From the NCBI GenBank assembly GCA_012295275.1, contig CM022673.1, positions 8,185,311 through 8,247,810 on the forward strand: a stretch of DNA of 62,500 nt. The letters are read 5' to 3'. The notes under the pieces are model-generated. The model did not search any database. It saw only the letters and a list, made by a program, of their open reading frames with translations, and was not told the origin of the DNA. Made by a program: the position numbers and the translations under genes. Below are positions 13,906 to 26,130 of the stretch, piece after piece. This DNA is from Chrysomallon squamiferum (lineage: Eukaryota > Mollusca > Gastropoda > Neomphalida > Peltospiridae). Within the stretch, counting starts at the first letter, position 1. Each line of letters starts with the position of its first letter.

Positions 13906-13981
<76 letters not shown>
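13421..13981. repeat. (GA)n, (AT)n and (GA)n microsatellites
   Basis: A (GA)n run is at 13421-13475. An (AT)n run that passes directly into (GA)n is at 13907-13981. About 430 bases of ordinary sequence lie between them. Confidence 0.9.
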
Positions 13982-13987
<6 letters not shown>

Positions 13988-15039
13988 TTTTCTTCGGGAA
14001 ATCCGGATCTGACCTACCGCAATTTATTACTTGAAACCTTACATACAGGTGCTATTAAGTTATTCTGAATCCCACCATTTGATGACGGCAATCTCTTCTC
14101 AACCCTGTTTCCATCAACTTTACAACTGAACCCATAGACATTCTTACAAACTGCAGCCAGCCTAGAAACTACATAAACAGACGAGAAAGATTTAATTTAT
14201 ACATGTGTATGGATTTTTCTAATTGACTTAAATTTGGTGTTATCGGCATCTTCTGAACATTTAAGTTAGTTACGTAAAATATATATTATTTTCTCACGAA
14301 AATCTGAAACTCAGTGTATTATATAACTGTTGCTTTTCTTTATGTGACTTTTGTTGTAATCTTAAGTATAAAAGAATCTTTCGATTACCATAAAAATACA
14401 AAAGATACAATATGGTGTTATTATAACTATTCGTGCCATCCAGTATATTCTGTTACATAAGTTTGTTATTTAAATATTCTAAGCTTCATAAGCACAAAAC
14501 CAACACTAGAAAAAAAAACAAAAAAAAAAAAAAAAAAACCCACAACAGTCATAATAATAAAGAAGAAGAAGACGAAGAAGAGAATAATGATGAAAAAAAA
14601 AAAAAAATTAATAATAATGTTATTATTAATATTATTATAGTTATGATGATGATGATGATAAAAACAAAAATAACAACAATAACAACACGAAATATGACAA
14701 CAACTTCGTTAATGAAGATGTCAGATCATGTGTTATACTTCTAAAAAAATTATAATAAGCTTTATTTTGTTTTCAAAGATTTTAGAAAAATTAATAATAG
14801 TGATAATTGTAGCAGTGGTAGTGGTAGTGGTAGTAGTAGTAGTAATAATAATAATAACAATAACAATAACAATAACAATAACACCAACAACAATAGTCGT
14901 TTAAAAAAAACCCATAAAAAAATAAAATATCGTCTTTGTTTGATTGATGTAACTATATCTTCAACTATAACGGTTAACGTGCGTATAAAAGACCAGTTTT
15001 CCCCATGTTAAAATTAAGTGCATTTCACCATTTAAGAAT

Positions 15040-15650
15040 AACGTCACTATTTATGTTCCATTTGAAAAGGAAATTGAGTATTGACTATCGCAACATGGCT
15101 GCAGCGAGGAATATTGTTTAAAAAAAAAAAAAACGTGGCATAATTATGTGAAAAATATTCGCATGCGCTCACACTGGAAACCCCACCCTTGGTCCACTTC
15201 ATATGTGTAAAAAAAAGCACTATTAAGTTATCACTGAGCGCCAAGATGTACGTGATGAACGCGCGCGCCTTTGTTTGTAACTTCCGCCTGTATGAACACA
15301 CCAATCAGATGCAGGCGGCCGGGAGGATGCACGTGCACGATGCGTCAGCACGTAATCGCACACATAATTGTACAGAAGAAAAAAAAGGGAACTTCATTGT
15401 TTCCTAGGATACGATGAAAAATGTCCTTGGATTGTGCTTCCGCTTCCCGGCGAAAAACGTCCCAGTTAACTGAAAGTGATGGTTGTTGTTTTCATGGCGT
15501 CCAATTTGATCGCTTCCTGTGCGAAAATAATTTTGACGTGGCATTGTTTGCGTTCTGATTGATGCCGCAAAGTGAATCGATTGTCGTCACTGGGAGAAGA
15601 AACATGTGACGAAGCGTCGCGAAGACCCCCTTAGTACAGTTTAATTGACC
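15040..15650. promoter_or_regulatory. GC-richer unique island, candidate regulatory element
   Basis: This block is clearly richer in G, C and CpG than its surroundings and contains few homopolymers. It holds CGCATGCGC (NRF1-like) at 15160-15168, TGCACGTGCA at 15328-15337 and TGCGTCAGCA (Maf/CNC-like) at 15341-15350. The open frames in it lack splice borders and family resemblance. A first exon or an enhancer are both possible. Confidence 0.3.
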
Positions 15651-16679
15651 ACAGTGGTTGCCAGGAAAATAATTATTATTTTAATCATTTACTTGGCTGG
15701 AATAAATTATTACTTTTAATTACTGTTGGGAACCTTCCAGGTTTTTGTAGTGATTATCATTTTCTTCTTTTTAAGTCTCGTTCGTTTGTTCTTTCTTTCT
15801 TTATTTCTTTTATTTTTATTTTTATTTTTATTTTTATTTTTATTTAATGTTATGTTTTAGTTTTAATTTTCCACGGACAGGCAGATTTTCATAATGCATG
15901 CACAAGAGTAAAATTAAAGTGTAAGCTATCGTAATCCATTGTTAAAGGAGTTAAGAGAAATTTACCTATAATGTAAAGGAGAAGAAGAATGAAAAGATAT
16001 AAAAATAAAACGTCAGAATAAAATAATAAAATTATGCATAATAAATAATTTAAATCATGCCTATTTATAATTTTAATGTTGCACATTTTGTAGTCATCTA
16101 ATTTCCATTTGAATAATTATTTTCTTTTGGGAATAACAGATTAATAATAATAATACTAATAATAACAATAACAACAAAAACAACAACAATAATAATAATA
16201 ATAGTAATAATAATATATTTCAGAAGCATCTTTGGTTTTGAATTTAGAAGTATCTGCTTGTTTTAAAGAATTCTGAGCGTAGAAACGGCAAAGTTTTAAA
16301 TGGTTTCTGACATTTAAGAGATTGTGTTTCTGTTATATAATTTTAGAAGTCAATCTTTAAAATAATTTTTGGACTGAAGCTGAGTCTAAGATTCGAAATC
16401 ATGTCCATTTGACGATCGCTTTTTAATTACTTTTATAATGGTGATAAGAAGGTTTTGATGTGTTCATAAATAGTCAATTTCGCCATCACTGTTATCTATT
16501 TTTAATTCAAATAGTTCTAAGGCTTGCTGCAAATCGTTATTAAAAATCACCTTGTGTGAACACGTCATTACGTTCAATTTGCTCGTTAACAACAACATAA
16601 CGTTTCTGTTATACCCGAGTGGTGAAGCCCCGCGTGAAACTCCAAAAATAATTCTAAAGTCACATATCATTTTGTCTTC

Positions 16680-17560
16680 GTTTTAACCTATCCCCCTTTG
16701 CCCTCTGGCCCATGACACCGAGGTGATGAGGACAATGTTGTCCAATAACGTATAACCTCAATGATCTTGGTGTCCGTTTGTGTTGTCGTTACACTTGACA
16801 AGCCCCGAAACAAGACAAAGGGAGGCAAGAAGAGAATGGGTTTGTTCGTCATTATTCAACAGACCTTCTTCATCAGATTACAACTGTCCTGTTTGTTAGT
16901 GGACAAATTGAACGGCATATGGTTTAATTGTTCTTGAAATATGCGCTTCCGTTGACGGACTGGTCAATTGGTCAGTGGTCAAAGGCCGGACCCTGGGCAA
17001 TGGGCTTCTTTAGGAGAGACTGTAGAATCCAGTATCGCATAAAAAAAAATATATATATTTCTCAAAACTGTTCTTCAAGTATTACATCAAAAGTGTATTA
17101 TTTATATATATATATATTAAATTATTATTAGTAGTATTTTGATTATTTAATGGAAGATTAGTAGAAGGTTTACCGTACGTTATGTTTTTGCGTAACAAAC
17201 GTTCCCCTTTTCAGGGCCTCCCTCGAACAAGTTTTAAAAAGACTAATTTTAGCACGCGATTATCTGTGTTTATTCAAGTGATGTCTGAATAATCACGGAG
17301 AAATTATCCCAAATTTATTGACAAGACTTCGCGTTAATTGAGGTCTTCTTTCAAACCAGATGTCTCTTTCTCTTGTCATTGTCCGCGTTTTAATTTGACT
17401 TCCACGCACGGCCCTGCTCGCCTGTGTTTAGTTAACGTCTGACATCTTTTCACGAACGTATTAAATTAAACAGACACCGCCAGTTTTATGAGTTTTAAAG
17501 ACGAGAACGTCTTAGTAATCTCCTGTCGAGAAGTCTAATGTGAAATGTTTATTATGTAAG
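16680..17560. promoter_or_regulatory. GC-richer unique stretch, candidate regulatory element
   Basis: Unique sequence with little low complexity, broken by an AT-rich patch near 17040-17150. It includes three closely spaced TGGTCA half-sites at 16961-16981 and a GGACAA-TG-TTGTCC inverted motif near 16731. I find no coding exon in it. Confidence 0.3.
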
Positions 17561-17591
17561 ATATCGTGCCACGGAATATATTACCCTGTCT

Positions 17592-17840
17592 GTCATAGAA
17601 TGTAGTCAGTAAAAAAACCATTTAAAGTCATAGACGGTAGTCGGTAAAAACAAAAAAACATTTAAAAAAGTCATAGACGGTAGTCGGTAAAAACATTTAA
17701 AGTCATCGACAGGAGTCAGTAAAAACATTTAAAGTCATCGACAGTAGTCAGTAAAAACATTTAAAGTCATCGACAGGAGTCAGTAAAACCATTTAAAGTC
17801 ATCGACTGTAGTCAGTAAAAACATTTAAAGTCATCGACAG
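17592..17840. repeat. 32-bp minisatellite
   Basis: Units that begin GTCATCGACAGGAGTCAGTA, followed by a short A-rich part, start at 17592, 17627, 17670, 17702, 17734, 17766, 17798 and 17830. The last five intervals are exactly 32 bases. The first ones are 35 and 43 bases because of A-tract expansion. Confidence 0.9.
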
Positions 17841-18345
17841 TTACCAATTTCGCCGGTAACCATTTACCGACTGTAGTTAGTAAAAATTTTTCGCCGGTAA
17901 AACGTTAATGACAACGATAAAAAAATCACAACAGTTACACAGTTAATGACAAATATAATTTGACACAGAAAAGTAATTTCACTGACAAAAAAAGTAATCG
18001 ATAACAAGTTCATTGGATAATAAACAATCAAATAACATCGATAACAGGGTCATTATTTCATCGGCAAAATAGCATCGATGACCGAGTAATTTCTTCAAGA
18101 AACTAATATCGACAGCAGTCGTCAATTTCAGAGATGGAAAGTCAATGACAATAATTCATTTTTCATATAAAATATCGTCATCAGTAATTTTACTGAGAAA
18201 TTAAAAAAAGATGTTTTCTACTGACAGTTAATTTTACTGACAAAATACTGACACAATAATCGACAAAATTCGTAGCTGGTAGATCATTTCAGCGATAAAA
18301 TATTATCAACAACCATCAGTTTCAAATACAAAAAAATGCCAAGGA
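17841..18345. repeat. Degenerate continuation of the minisatellite
   Basis: Short words of the unit (ATCGACA, ATCGATA, GTCAGTAA, ACTGACA, TTTCA) recur irregularly through this 500-base stretch. I infer ancient decayed copies next to the younger array. Confidence 0.4.
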
Positions 18346-18772
18346 CAATACTCATTTAAAAGCTTGGTTAATTTATTGGATTTAAGCTTTCAAATCGCAG
18401 ACTTTGATTTCATAAATCTGACAAATATGTGACAGGTTACGGAGAAAGAAAGAAAGGATACATTATGTCATATATGCTAATATTTACAAGTCTTTGTCAT
18501 AATTATGACGGAGGGATGTATTGGATGAGTAATGGAAAAGAAATGTAAAAAAGCGCAACAAGAACATGATGAAGTTATCATCATACAGCGACACATTACA
18601 ACTGCAAAATGAAGATTAATGGTTAGTGATGATGATCAATTAAGATTTTTAACTTTTATCCACGATATCGTATATTACTATGTAATAATAATAATAATAA
18701 ATATTTAAACTGGAATCCGTGATTCAGATGTTAATTATAATCTTATTAATCAATAGATAAATTACTTATAAA

Positions 18773-18776
<4 letters not shown>

Positions 18777-18806
<30 letters not shown>

Positions 18807-19329
18807 AAAAAAAATTATTATCAATCAATCATTATTTTTTATAATTATTTTAATATTTAAAATCCAAAGTATATGTGTGTACGTGTGTCGTGCATGTGTG
18901 CTTACGAATTTGCAAGTTACTGACATTTATTGTAATATATTAATAATTCCATGTACAGTTGTTTACAAAATAAATATTATATTAAATGACAAGCAACTCA
19001 AAATATTACTGATAATTAGTTTATTAATGCAAAAATGGTGTATACATAAGCAAATATATTTATATATGTATATAAAAAGGTATGTACAAATATCACAATT
19101 TTATTGGCATGATGACGTCAGAATTAAACCAAACTGACTAATGACAGGTAAGTTGCCGGTTTAACGTCCTTTATAGTATTATTATGCAGATAAGGATGCT
19201 GTCACACGAATTCATTTGCAGGAATGTTAACTTTTAATTTTTTTTATATGGCAAAATACCGAGTACATTTTTTTAAGCATACATACAAAATTCAGTTGTT
19301 TGTTAGGATACTTAACAATCCAATTGTTT

Positions 19330-19372
<43 letters not shown>
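18777..19372. repeat. Poly(A) tract and (AAT)n microsatellite
   Basis: An A tract at 18777-18804 and an (AAT)n array at 19331-19372, with AT-rich unique sequence between them. Confidence 0.85.
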
Positions 19373-19376
<4 letters not shown>

Positions 19377-19699
19377 CACATTAAAACAGACCTTGATAGT
19401 CTTTTCGAGACCATCATTATCTCAACATTATTATACAGCATCCTCACTGATAAAGTTCTCAAAAATCACAGCTTGCTTTTTAAAAAACATATACATGTAT
19501 ACAATTGCTCGTTTCATAAAAATTACAATATTTTGTCTATTGTTTTTGTTTTGTTTTTTTTCTTTCAAAGTAAAATCAACCATTTAGAACTAAATACTTG
19601 CTACTTTTTTCACAAATTTTAACAAAAATTAGTAAATGGTATAATTTTTTTTTTTACATAAGTGAAATAATATATGGTATTTTTTTATATATCAGAATG

Positions 19700-20036
19700 T
19701 AACTGACTTGATTAAAACATAAATGGAATGTAGATGTAGAGGCTGACAGAATTGTAATCAGCTGATAGTTCATCGTTGTTCTTCAGTTGTCTATTTTATC
19801 AGTAAAATCATCTTCTGTACACGATTCTGCAATTTTGATTCTCAGCTGTCAATCCGGCTGTGTGTCTGTTAGAACATTTTTTAAAACAATAATTAAACTG
19901 GTCGTTGTATCCTGTAGGATACTATTAACTTCCAGAATAAAGGCATTCGTGACTGGAGTATCCTTTCGTCTGACTGGAGGATATATGTGTGTGTATATAT
20001 ATATATGGCACTGGTGACTAAGGCAAGATATGTTAT
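19700..20036 (-). other. Candidate 3'UTR exon of HLH gene A
   Basis: On the minus strand a pyrimidine-rich tract ending TTTTTCAG places an acceptor directly before 20036. It could receive the donor that lies 8 bases after the gene A stop. The sequence below it, to about 19.7 kb, is less AT-rich than its surroundings. I did not find a clear AATAAA on this strand, so the 3' end is unknown. Confidence 0.3.
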
Positions 20037-20366
20037 CTGAAAAATGAAAAGTTATCGTTGTAATGCATGTATCACAATTATGAATTATAGTATTTTTTAT
20101 ACTAATGCATACAGTTCTGTAATTTTTATATTAATATTATATGACGGTTTATTTTAGTTTATTATTTTATTAGCGAATAATGCGTTTTTGAATCTTCAAA
20201 GTGTTCGATGTAAAATGGATTTAGTAAAGGAAGTTAGGAATTATTTATATATATATAAAAAAAGATAAGATGAAATAACATAAATTGAGCATTGTGAAAG
20301 TCAATTATTAATTTTTCGCTAAATTTAAAACATATTATTATATTTCTTTTCTTTTGTTTTTCTCAC

Positions 20367-20523
20367 CTTATTCTCTACTGAGCTCGTTTATGAACCGGAA
20401 CTTCCGGTTTTTGTGACACCTTTTTATGAGGAACCGGAAGTTCAACCTGTGACGTCACGGAACGATCCTCGGCTTCTTTTTGCAACATTAAAGAAAGAAC
20501 CAGCTTTTTCACGCTGTCCATAT
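20367..20523 (-). CDS. HLH gene A, coding exon 3 and stop
   Basis: The acceptor CTGTTTGTAG precedes 20523. The frame runs through DMDSVKKLVLSLMLQKEA to TAG at 20377-20375. A GTGAGA donor follows 8 bases after the stop, so the exon ends at 20367 and the 3'UTR is probably interrupted by an intron. DSVKKLVLSLM resembles ETVKNFVYQMM at the same place in gene B. Confidence 0.82.
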
Positions 20524-22824
20524 CTACAAACAGAAAAAAAAGAAAAAAAATGTTTTAATATCATGTCACTGTTTATAGAAAATTAACTTTAATAGTTATA
20601 TTTTGTGTTTTGATAAGATCATCTTCTTGGAATCTACTGGCGACTACGAAAATAATTTTAGAACTGTGTTTATGGATAACACTCTGGATTAGAAAAGTGC
20701 AACAGATTTCTCTGTCAGTGGTTTTATAGACAAAATTTATGCATTTTAATAGAAATTATTTATAAACGAAAGATCTGCAGTCTAAATGTTTTATACATTG
20801 GAATAAACGTAAATCAGTCTGCGCCTCTTTGTATTAAGTGACACCAGTACTGCGGGGAATGTGGAACTGTGTTGCGTGGTAAGTATCACAGAAAATAATT
20901 AACTTGCTACAGATACGCTGGCAATATTAAAAACATGCAACGCATCCTAGACGAGAACAGTTAACCCCTCGAGTCATAAATATATATTTTTTTTAAAAAT
21001 GGCGCAATCTTGTTGTCATGGATTAACTATACCAGTTGACCTACTGCTAGAGGACTGCGTAAGATAATTTTACTTGCCAACGCGTGACTCCTTGTCGGGC
21101 TCGTATATCTAGTTACAAACATTTTGCATGTGCAAACAACCAACAGGATGCGTTTATTTACAGAACGTTAGTCACACACAACGAATGAACCCACACTCGA
21201 TTATAAATCATCGTAATTGCAAACTGCACTTTCTTGCGTCTTTTTGAACACCTTTTTTGATGTACGGAGTCATTCGAATGAATTTTAGCAAATAAATAAA
21301 TAAATAAATAAATAATTTTTGAAATTGATTTTCTCTTTGCTAATATTTGTCATAGTTGGCTTAACATTACAAATTTCATATTATTATTTTTTTTTTCCCA
21401 TAAACAATGAAAAAAACAAAAAGTTTAGAGCGACCCAGCATGTATATTTGTTTGTTTGTCGATCTGTCCAACGATTTGATGAGTTTGTTGGTAACTCGAT
21501 ACTGTACGACTTTGTGGCTCTACTGTAACTGGCAATTATAGTTTGTCGATTGTTTGTTATTCGAGTTTATTGTTTCCCTTTAATTCAAACTGTTTTGTTA
21601 TTTCTGTCTGGGTTTTTTTTACTTTTTTTCTGGCTTTAGGAATTTCTGTAGTTAGAAATAAAATATATCGATCAGTTTATTAATAAATGTACGGAGAATT
21701 TCACTGCAAATTGTTTATTTAATGATTTCAATGAATGGATAAAATTTATAAATAACTATATTATATAGATATTAATTAATCTTAATTATAAACTTCAACT
21801 GATAATTCTTGTATTTTCAATTTCTTTGGATTTAAAGATTTTTTTTTTTTTTTTGAAATAATAAAATCTTATTATTTCGTTTCCTAAATGCTGATCTTCA
21901 TTGGCGATAAATGAATATTACTTTTAATTACTAAATAATATAATTACTAAAATAATTTATTAAATAGCATTTAATGGCCAGGTGAATTAATGTACGCAAA
22001 TAATAAAGGTGGCTGGAACGTATCATTTTATGTCGGAGACGTTTTACGCGGGAAACCTCGTGGGAAAATGCAAGATGGCTTACTCGCCGGCGTTTGGCAA
22101 CAGATGGGGCAGTTAACCATTTTACGTAAACAAAAGAAAAAAAAAAAAAAAATGTTTTCAAAGCAAAACCTTCCTAAAGATTTGAGTGTGGGAGAGAACG
22201 ATGAAACTCAGGTGGCTGTACGGAAACAGCGTGGGAAAGAATGCAGGTATGGCAGCGTTCATTAGCGCAGTGTCGCCATCTGTTGGTGCTTTTTACAGCT
22301 TTCGCTGTTTCGCGACTCTCTCTCTCTCTGTCTTTCACTTTCTTCCTCGTCTCAGCTTCGGAACACTGGACCGAGTACAACAATGGCTCGCCTTCACAGG
22401 CTTGGGAATACCTTCTTCTATTTTAAATATGTTACCCGATTGAATGACCCGTGCAGATCAGAGTGTTACAAGCAAACCTGATACTACTTAAAAGTCTGTT
22501 AAAAGGTAATGAATACGGGCTGTTTAACTTTTGTAAAGACGTGGACGAAAAGGCGACGGGGCAAATCAGTTTGAGGTGGTGTGAAAAAATGGGCTGTAGG
22601 TATTCAAGGTTATTCGTGTTTACTGGTAATAGCTGTAATTAAGATTTCCGAACCAGTGAATAGATTACGATTTGAAATAAACACGTAAAAGCTGTTGTGA
22701 GATTTATTATCATTCAAAGAAATGAAGTTTAGATAGACAGAAAACAGTATATATATATTCCTTTGTTAACAATATTTATCATCATACTTTAATATAAATT
22801 TTCACTTAGATTACAGTGTTATAA

Positions 22825-22903
<79 letters not shown>

Positions 22904-23323
22904 CTGTCTCTCTGGTTATTTTGGTAACATGATCGCTTTATCCATATATAATAATTATTAGTTGGATTTTTCTTCCTTTTTTTTTTAATCTTTTGTTGTT
23001 ATATTTATATGAGAATAAATATTTTTATATCTCACCTTCAGGACTGTTAAATCTCTTCATAAATCTTTCGTGCAGAACATCTATATATTTGACTGCTTCT
23101 TCCACAATCGTCACCTAGAAATAACAAAATAATCCTTTAAACTAATGTAATGCAAAATTTTAAGAAGCATCATATTGTTATAGTTGTATTTAATATAAAT
23201 ACAAATTATCTGCTTTCGATTCCCTAATTATAACAAATTTGTCTTTAGGTTCTCAAAATTAATTTTTTATTTTTTTTTTTTTTTTTGTTGTTGTTTGCAG
23301 TGGAATTAGAAACAATGGAAAGC

Positions 23324-23362
<39 letters not shown>

Positions 23363-24935
23363 ACATCCCTTTTTTTTTTTTTTTTTAGATAATTATTTCA
23401 TGACATAGAAAAACAAACAAAAGCTACAAGAGGTCAAGCTGTGAAAAAACAGAAACTAGACATCATTAATTAACTCAGACGACAGACATCTGACCTAGTG
23501 TCGAACACGTGCGCAGACACGACGAAAAAAAAAAAAAAAAAAAAGCCATAGCGCATATATACTCGACTTCCTAGTTTAATTACGCTATCAGTTTTACATT
23601 AACTGCACAGACTCGTCGTAAGTAAACCTTTCTCGACCGCGTCTCTTCGCCATCTTTTATTACGATTTCATTTGCGGACTCGGAAGACAGTAATAACGAC
23701 ATCGCATTTAGATCGCATTTCACCAATCGTGCGCAATGATACCGTTAACCAGGCAGAGTTACTTCACGGCAGGGATTCCCCATTAAGCATTGAAAACGAC
23801 CTGTCTTCTAGGTAATGACGACTACCTGCGAAATGGAGGTGAAAGCGAGGCAGTCGGGCGTGGTGGAGTGCGCGCGCGGCGTAACGTGTCGACCGATGCT
23901 GTCTTCTAAACAACTGTCTCCAAGGGACACATCAGCGCCAACTGCGGACTTAAAGTTGACACGCGCGCGGGACGCGAAATGTCACAAGCTTTTTTTTTTG
24001 TTTTCTTTTTTTTTTAATTTTGACTAGACTATGCTCGTCAACGCTTTAACTTGAACCGACAGCGGGTTTGTTTCTGATAGCAGACGGCCCCGTGTTCACT
24101 GACATACGAACAATGTAATTAAAAGTGATTATTCCAGTTATTTGCTTTTTCGACCTGGTTTTTTTTTATAATTTTTTTCCCCCTCTCCCATCTAATTTTT
24201 TCAAGTCTGTAAAGTTTGTACGTGTAACATATGTGAGAAAAAGAGGAACAGAGGATGTGTGTTTTTTCTTTTCATGGTTGATTAGAGAGAGAGAGAGAGA
24301 GAGAGAGAAGAGAAAGAGAGGTGTATTCTAAGTCCAGAATTAATCATAAAAACTCATTAAAAAAAAAGCACTTATGTCAATATAGTATCTCCAATCAAAA
24401 TACTGTAGGATCATATCAGTTACAAATAACTAGTTAATAATAATGATAATAACAATAATTCCTTTAAAAAAAAAGTCACCAGTCTTATCACCGAAATTAT
24501 ACCCTAAAATCAAGCCTTAAATCAAATTAGACACGTGAACTCTTAAAGTACGGCATAACTCTACATCCTCAACGCAAAAAAAGTAAATTCACACAAACGG
24601 GCAGCAGGAGTGAAATTAATTAGAATAACAATGAGATTTTTTACTCATGACTAATTTCTTTTCTTTTCTTTTCTATTTCTTCTTCTTTTTAAAAAAAAAA
24701 GAGATTTAATTTTTTTTTTTTTTTTTTTAATTCTTATCCTGCATTGAAATAATAAAACTGATGCAAAACATCTGTATACCTTTGACGCCTGTTCTATTTT
24801 CGCCACTGAAGGAACTATTTCTCTCAGTCTCCTGTAGGCGTGTTTTCGCTGCAGTCGAGCGTAACGGCGGATACACTTGCGCGCCATCTGACGTCGGGCC
24901 GAAGATCCGTGGGAACTTGTTCGCACATCCAGCAT
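20375..24935 (-). CDS. HLH gene A: small Id-like or orphan helix-loop-helix protein, 127 aa
   Basis: Three exons (24935-24780, 23114-23036, 20523-20375) join into one frame of 127 residues with consensus GT/AG borders. Helix 1 is KHAYRRLREIVPSVA (about residues 31-45), the loop is KIEQASK, and helix 2 is VTIVEEAVKYIDVLHERF (from residue 53). The tail is Lys/Pro/Val-rich. Aligned on Pro42, which ends helix 1, the Glu that reads the E-box in canonical bHLH proteins is Arg23, although the region is still basic. A non-canonical DNA binder or a titrating partner like Id is inferred. No Orange domain, WRPW, PAS or zipper is visible. It is a paralogue of gene B, which points the other way. The start ATG directly follows an acceptor, and a 5'UTR exon and TATA box fit upstream. 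The family assignment rests on motif reading only. Confidence 0.85.
21990..22420. promoter_or_regulatory. Intron-2 island of gene A with two CSL/E-box modules
   Basis: CGTGGGAA occurs at 22059-22066 and 22230-22237. Each has an AACAGATGG-type E-box 40-50 bases to the right (CAGATG 22101-22106; CATCTG 22277-22282), and CAGGTG is at 22209-22214. CAAGATGGC, a YY1-like word, is at 22071-22079. CSL plus proneural E-box pairs are typical of Notch-responsive enhancers. Use as an enhancer is inferred. Confidence 0.45.
22826..22898. repeat. (GA)n microsatellite
   Basis: An uninterrupted GA run of about 70 bases in intron 2 of gene A. Confidence 0.95.
23036..23114 (-). CDS. HLH gene A, coding exon 2 (helix 2)
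   Basis: This 79-base exon lies between TTATTTCTAG and GTGAGATA and encodes VTIVEEAVKYIDVLHERFM and the next seven residues. It starts in phase 0 and ends in phase 1. The second exon of gene B has the same length and phases. Confidence 0.88.
23600..23990. promoter_or_regulatory. GC-rich island in intron 1 of gene A
   Basis: CpG-rich unique sequence between coding exons 1 and 2 includes CGCCATCTTTT near 23649 and runs of CGCG near 23870 and 23965. No splice-bounded exon fits. It may be an internal promoter or enhancer. Confidence 0.3.
24780..24935 (-). CDS. HLH gene A, coding exon 1 (start, basic region, helix 1)
   Basis: The acceptor TTTATCCAACAG is followed directly by ATG at 24935-24933. 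The exon encodes 52 residues and ends in AAG before the donor GTATAC, phase 0, inside the loop of the HLH. Its coding sequence contains a CGTGGGAA word at 24908-24915. Confidence 0.85.
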
Positions 24936-25082
24936 CTGTTGGATAAACGAAAGAATTGTCTTATTATCAGTGGTTAATGGAGTGCAAACAGAGACCACAA
25001 AGGAAACACAAACGTAAAATGAGACAGGGCTGTGATTTTATGTGTTTTCGAAAGAAACCGTTCATGATTAAAAGATAAAACA

Positions 25083-25083
<1 letters not shown>

Positions 25084-25152
<69 letters not shown>
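25084..25152. repeat. (CT)n microsatellite
   Basis: A CT run of about 70 bases with one T insertion, in the 5'UTR intron of gene A. It is complementary to the GA array at 22.8 kb in the same transcription unit. Confidence 0.95.
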
Positions 25153-25153
<1 letters not shown>

Positions 25154-25932
25154 ATTAATTATTAGTTGTTCTTGTTAAATAAATTAAAACAGCCGCATTC
25201 TAAGTTAAAACAATAACTTTCGAAAAAAAAAAAAAAAAAAAAATAAAATAACAGAAATTAACAAATAATATTAATCATATTTTACAGCATAAAATGAGTG
25301 CGGCTATGAAAATATGAATACATCACACCAGGGTCTCAAAAGAGGGGGGTGCGGCGAAGTGAGGGCGACCCGCCCTTTGGTACAGAGTACGTTTGATATC
25401 AGATTATAAGAATTAATTGTTTATGTACACCGTCGGAGGGATCCATTTCAAAATGACTCAGATAAACCAGGATGTCAAACCTCGCTTATTACATCTATCT
25501 CTCTATCGTGATAAGATTTAAAAATATTTTTAAAACTGATTATCGCTAATAAACCGCACAGCTCCAGTATTATCTTTCTTTATCCTGAACACATTCTGAA
25601 GTGCGATGTGCAGCAGTCCAACACACCTGCTGAAACATGTTAACAGATAAATTCTGAGTTCGTACATGCAGCCGTCTCTAATTTCGTTATGAAGAGATTA
25701 ACAACGACAGAAAAAAAAAAAAATATATATATATATATAATAAAAGAAAAGAAAAGAAAAAATATGATCAAAGATCAAAGAAACAAACATTAATTAACCA
25801 GATTATAAAATTTTAATTCATAATTTTAACAAGTGATTGATAGAAATTTGTTATAATTCTAAATTGTCGTATGGTGAAAACGTAACTCTATCAAGGAAAG
25901 AAATCTAGTAATAAAAATACGTAAATACTTAC

Positions 25933-26030
25933 ATTTGACAGCTGTGAGTGTATCCCAAAGCAGAGTAAAATCAACAAGAAATAATGAAAAAACAACGTTC
26001 AAACTCGATTAAAGATTTCGGATGAATGTA
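25933..26030 (-). other. Candidate 5'UTR exon of HLH gene A
   Basis: On the minus strand a CAAAT|GTAAGT donor ends an exon at 25933. Between the expected start site near 26030 and this donor there is no ATG. Joined to coding exon 1 it gives A at position -3 of the start codon. The exact 5' end is inferred from the TATA box. Confidence 0.45.
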
Positions 26031-26050
26031 GAGAAAATCTGACGTTCGAA

Positions 26051-26130
26051 AATATATACCCATTATCGGTTACCCTTAACCGCCTTCTCTACGCAGGACG
26101 ATATAGTTCCCCACGTGAAAAAAACATCTG
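26051..26130 (-). promoter_or_regulatory. Candidate core promoter of HLH gene A
   Basis: Minus-strand TATATATT at 26058-26051 lies about 120 bases upstream of the GTAAGT donor at 25932. Further upstream on the same strand are a CACGTG E-box (26112-26117) and a CAGATG E-box (26125-26130). This is the usual order of a TATA promoter with proximal E-boxes. Confidence 0.4.

Noticed and set aside
17592-17840. Regular repeats that could be mistaken for a CRISPR array
   Set aside because: The 32-bp units follow each other without spacers, and the sequence is eukaryotic. It is a minisatellite.
19145-19153. CAGGTAAGT, a perfect splice donor word on the plus strand
   Set aside because: No acceptor-bounded coding frame precedes it. 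A single 9-base match is expected by chance at about this frequency.
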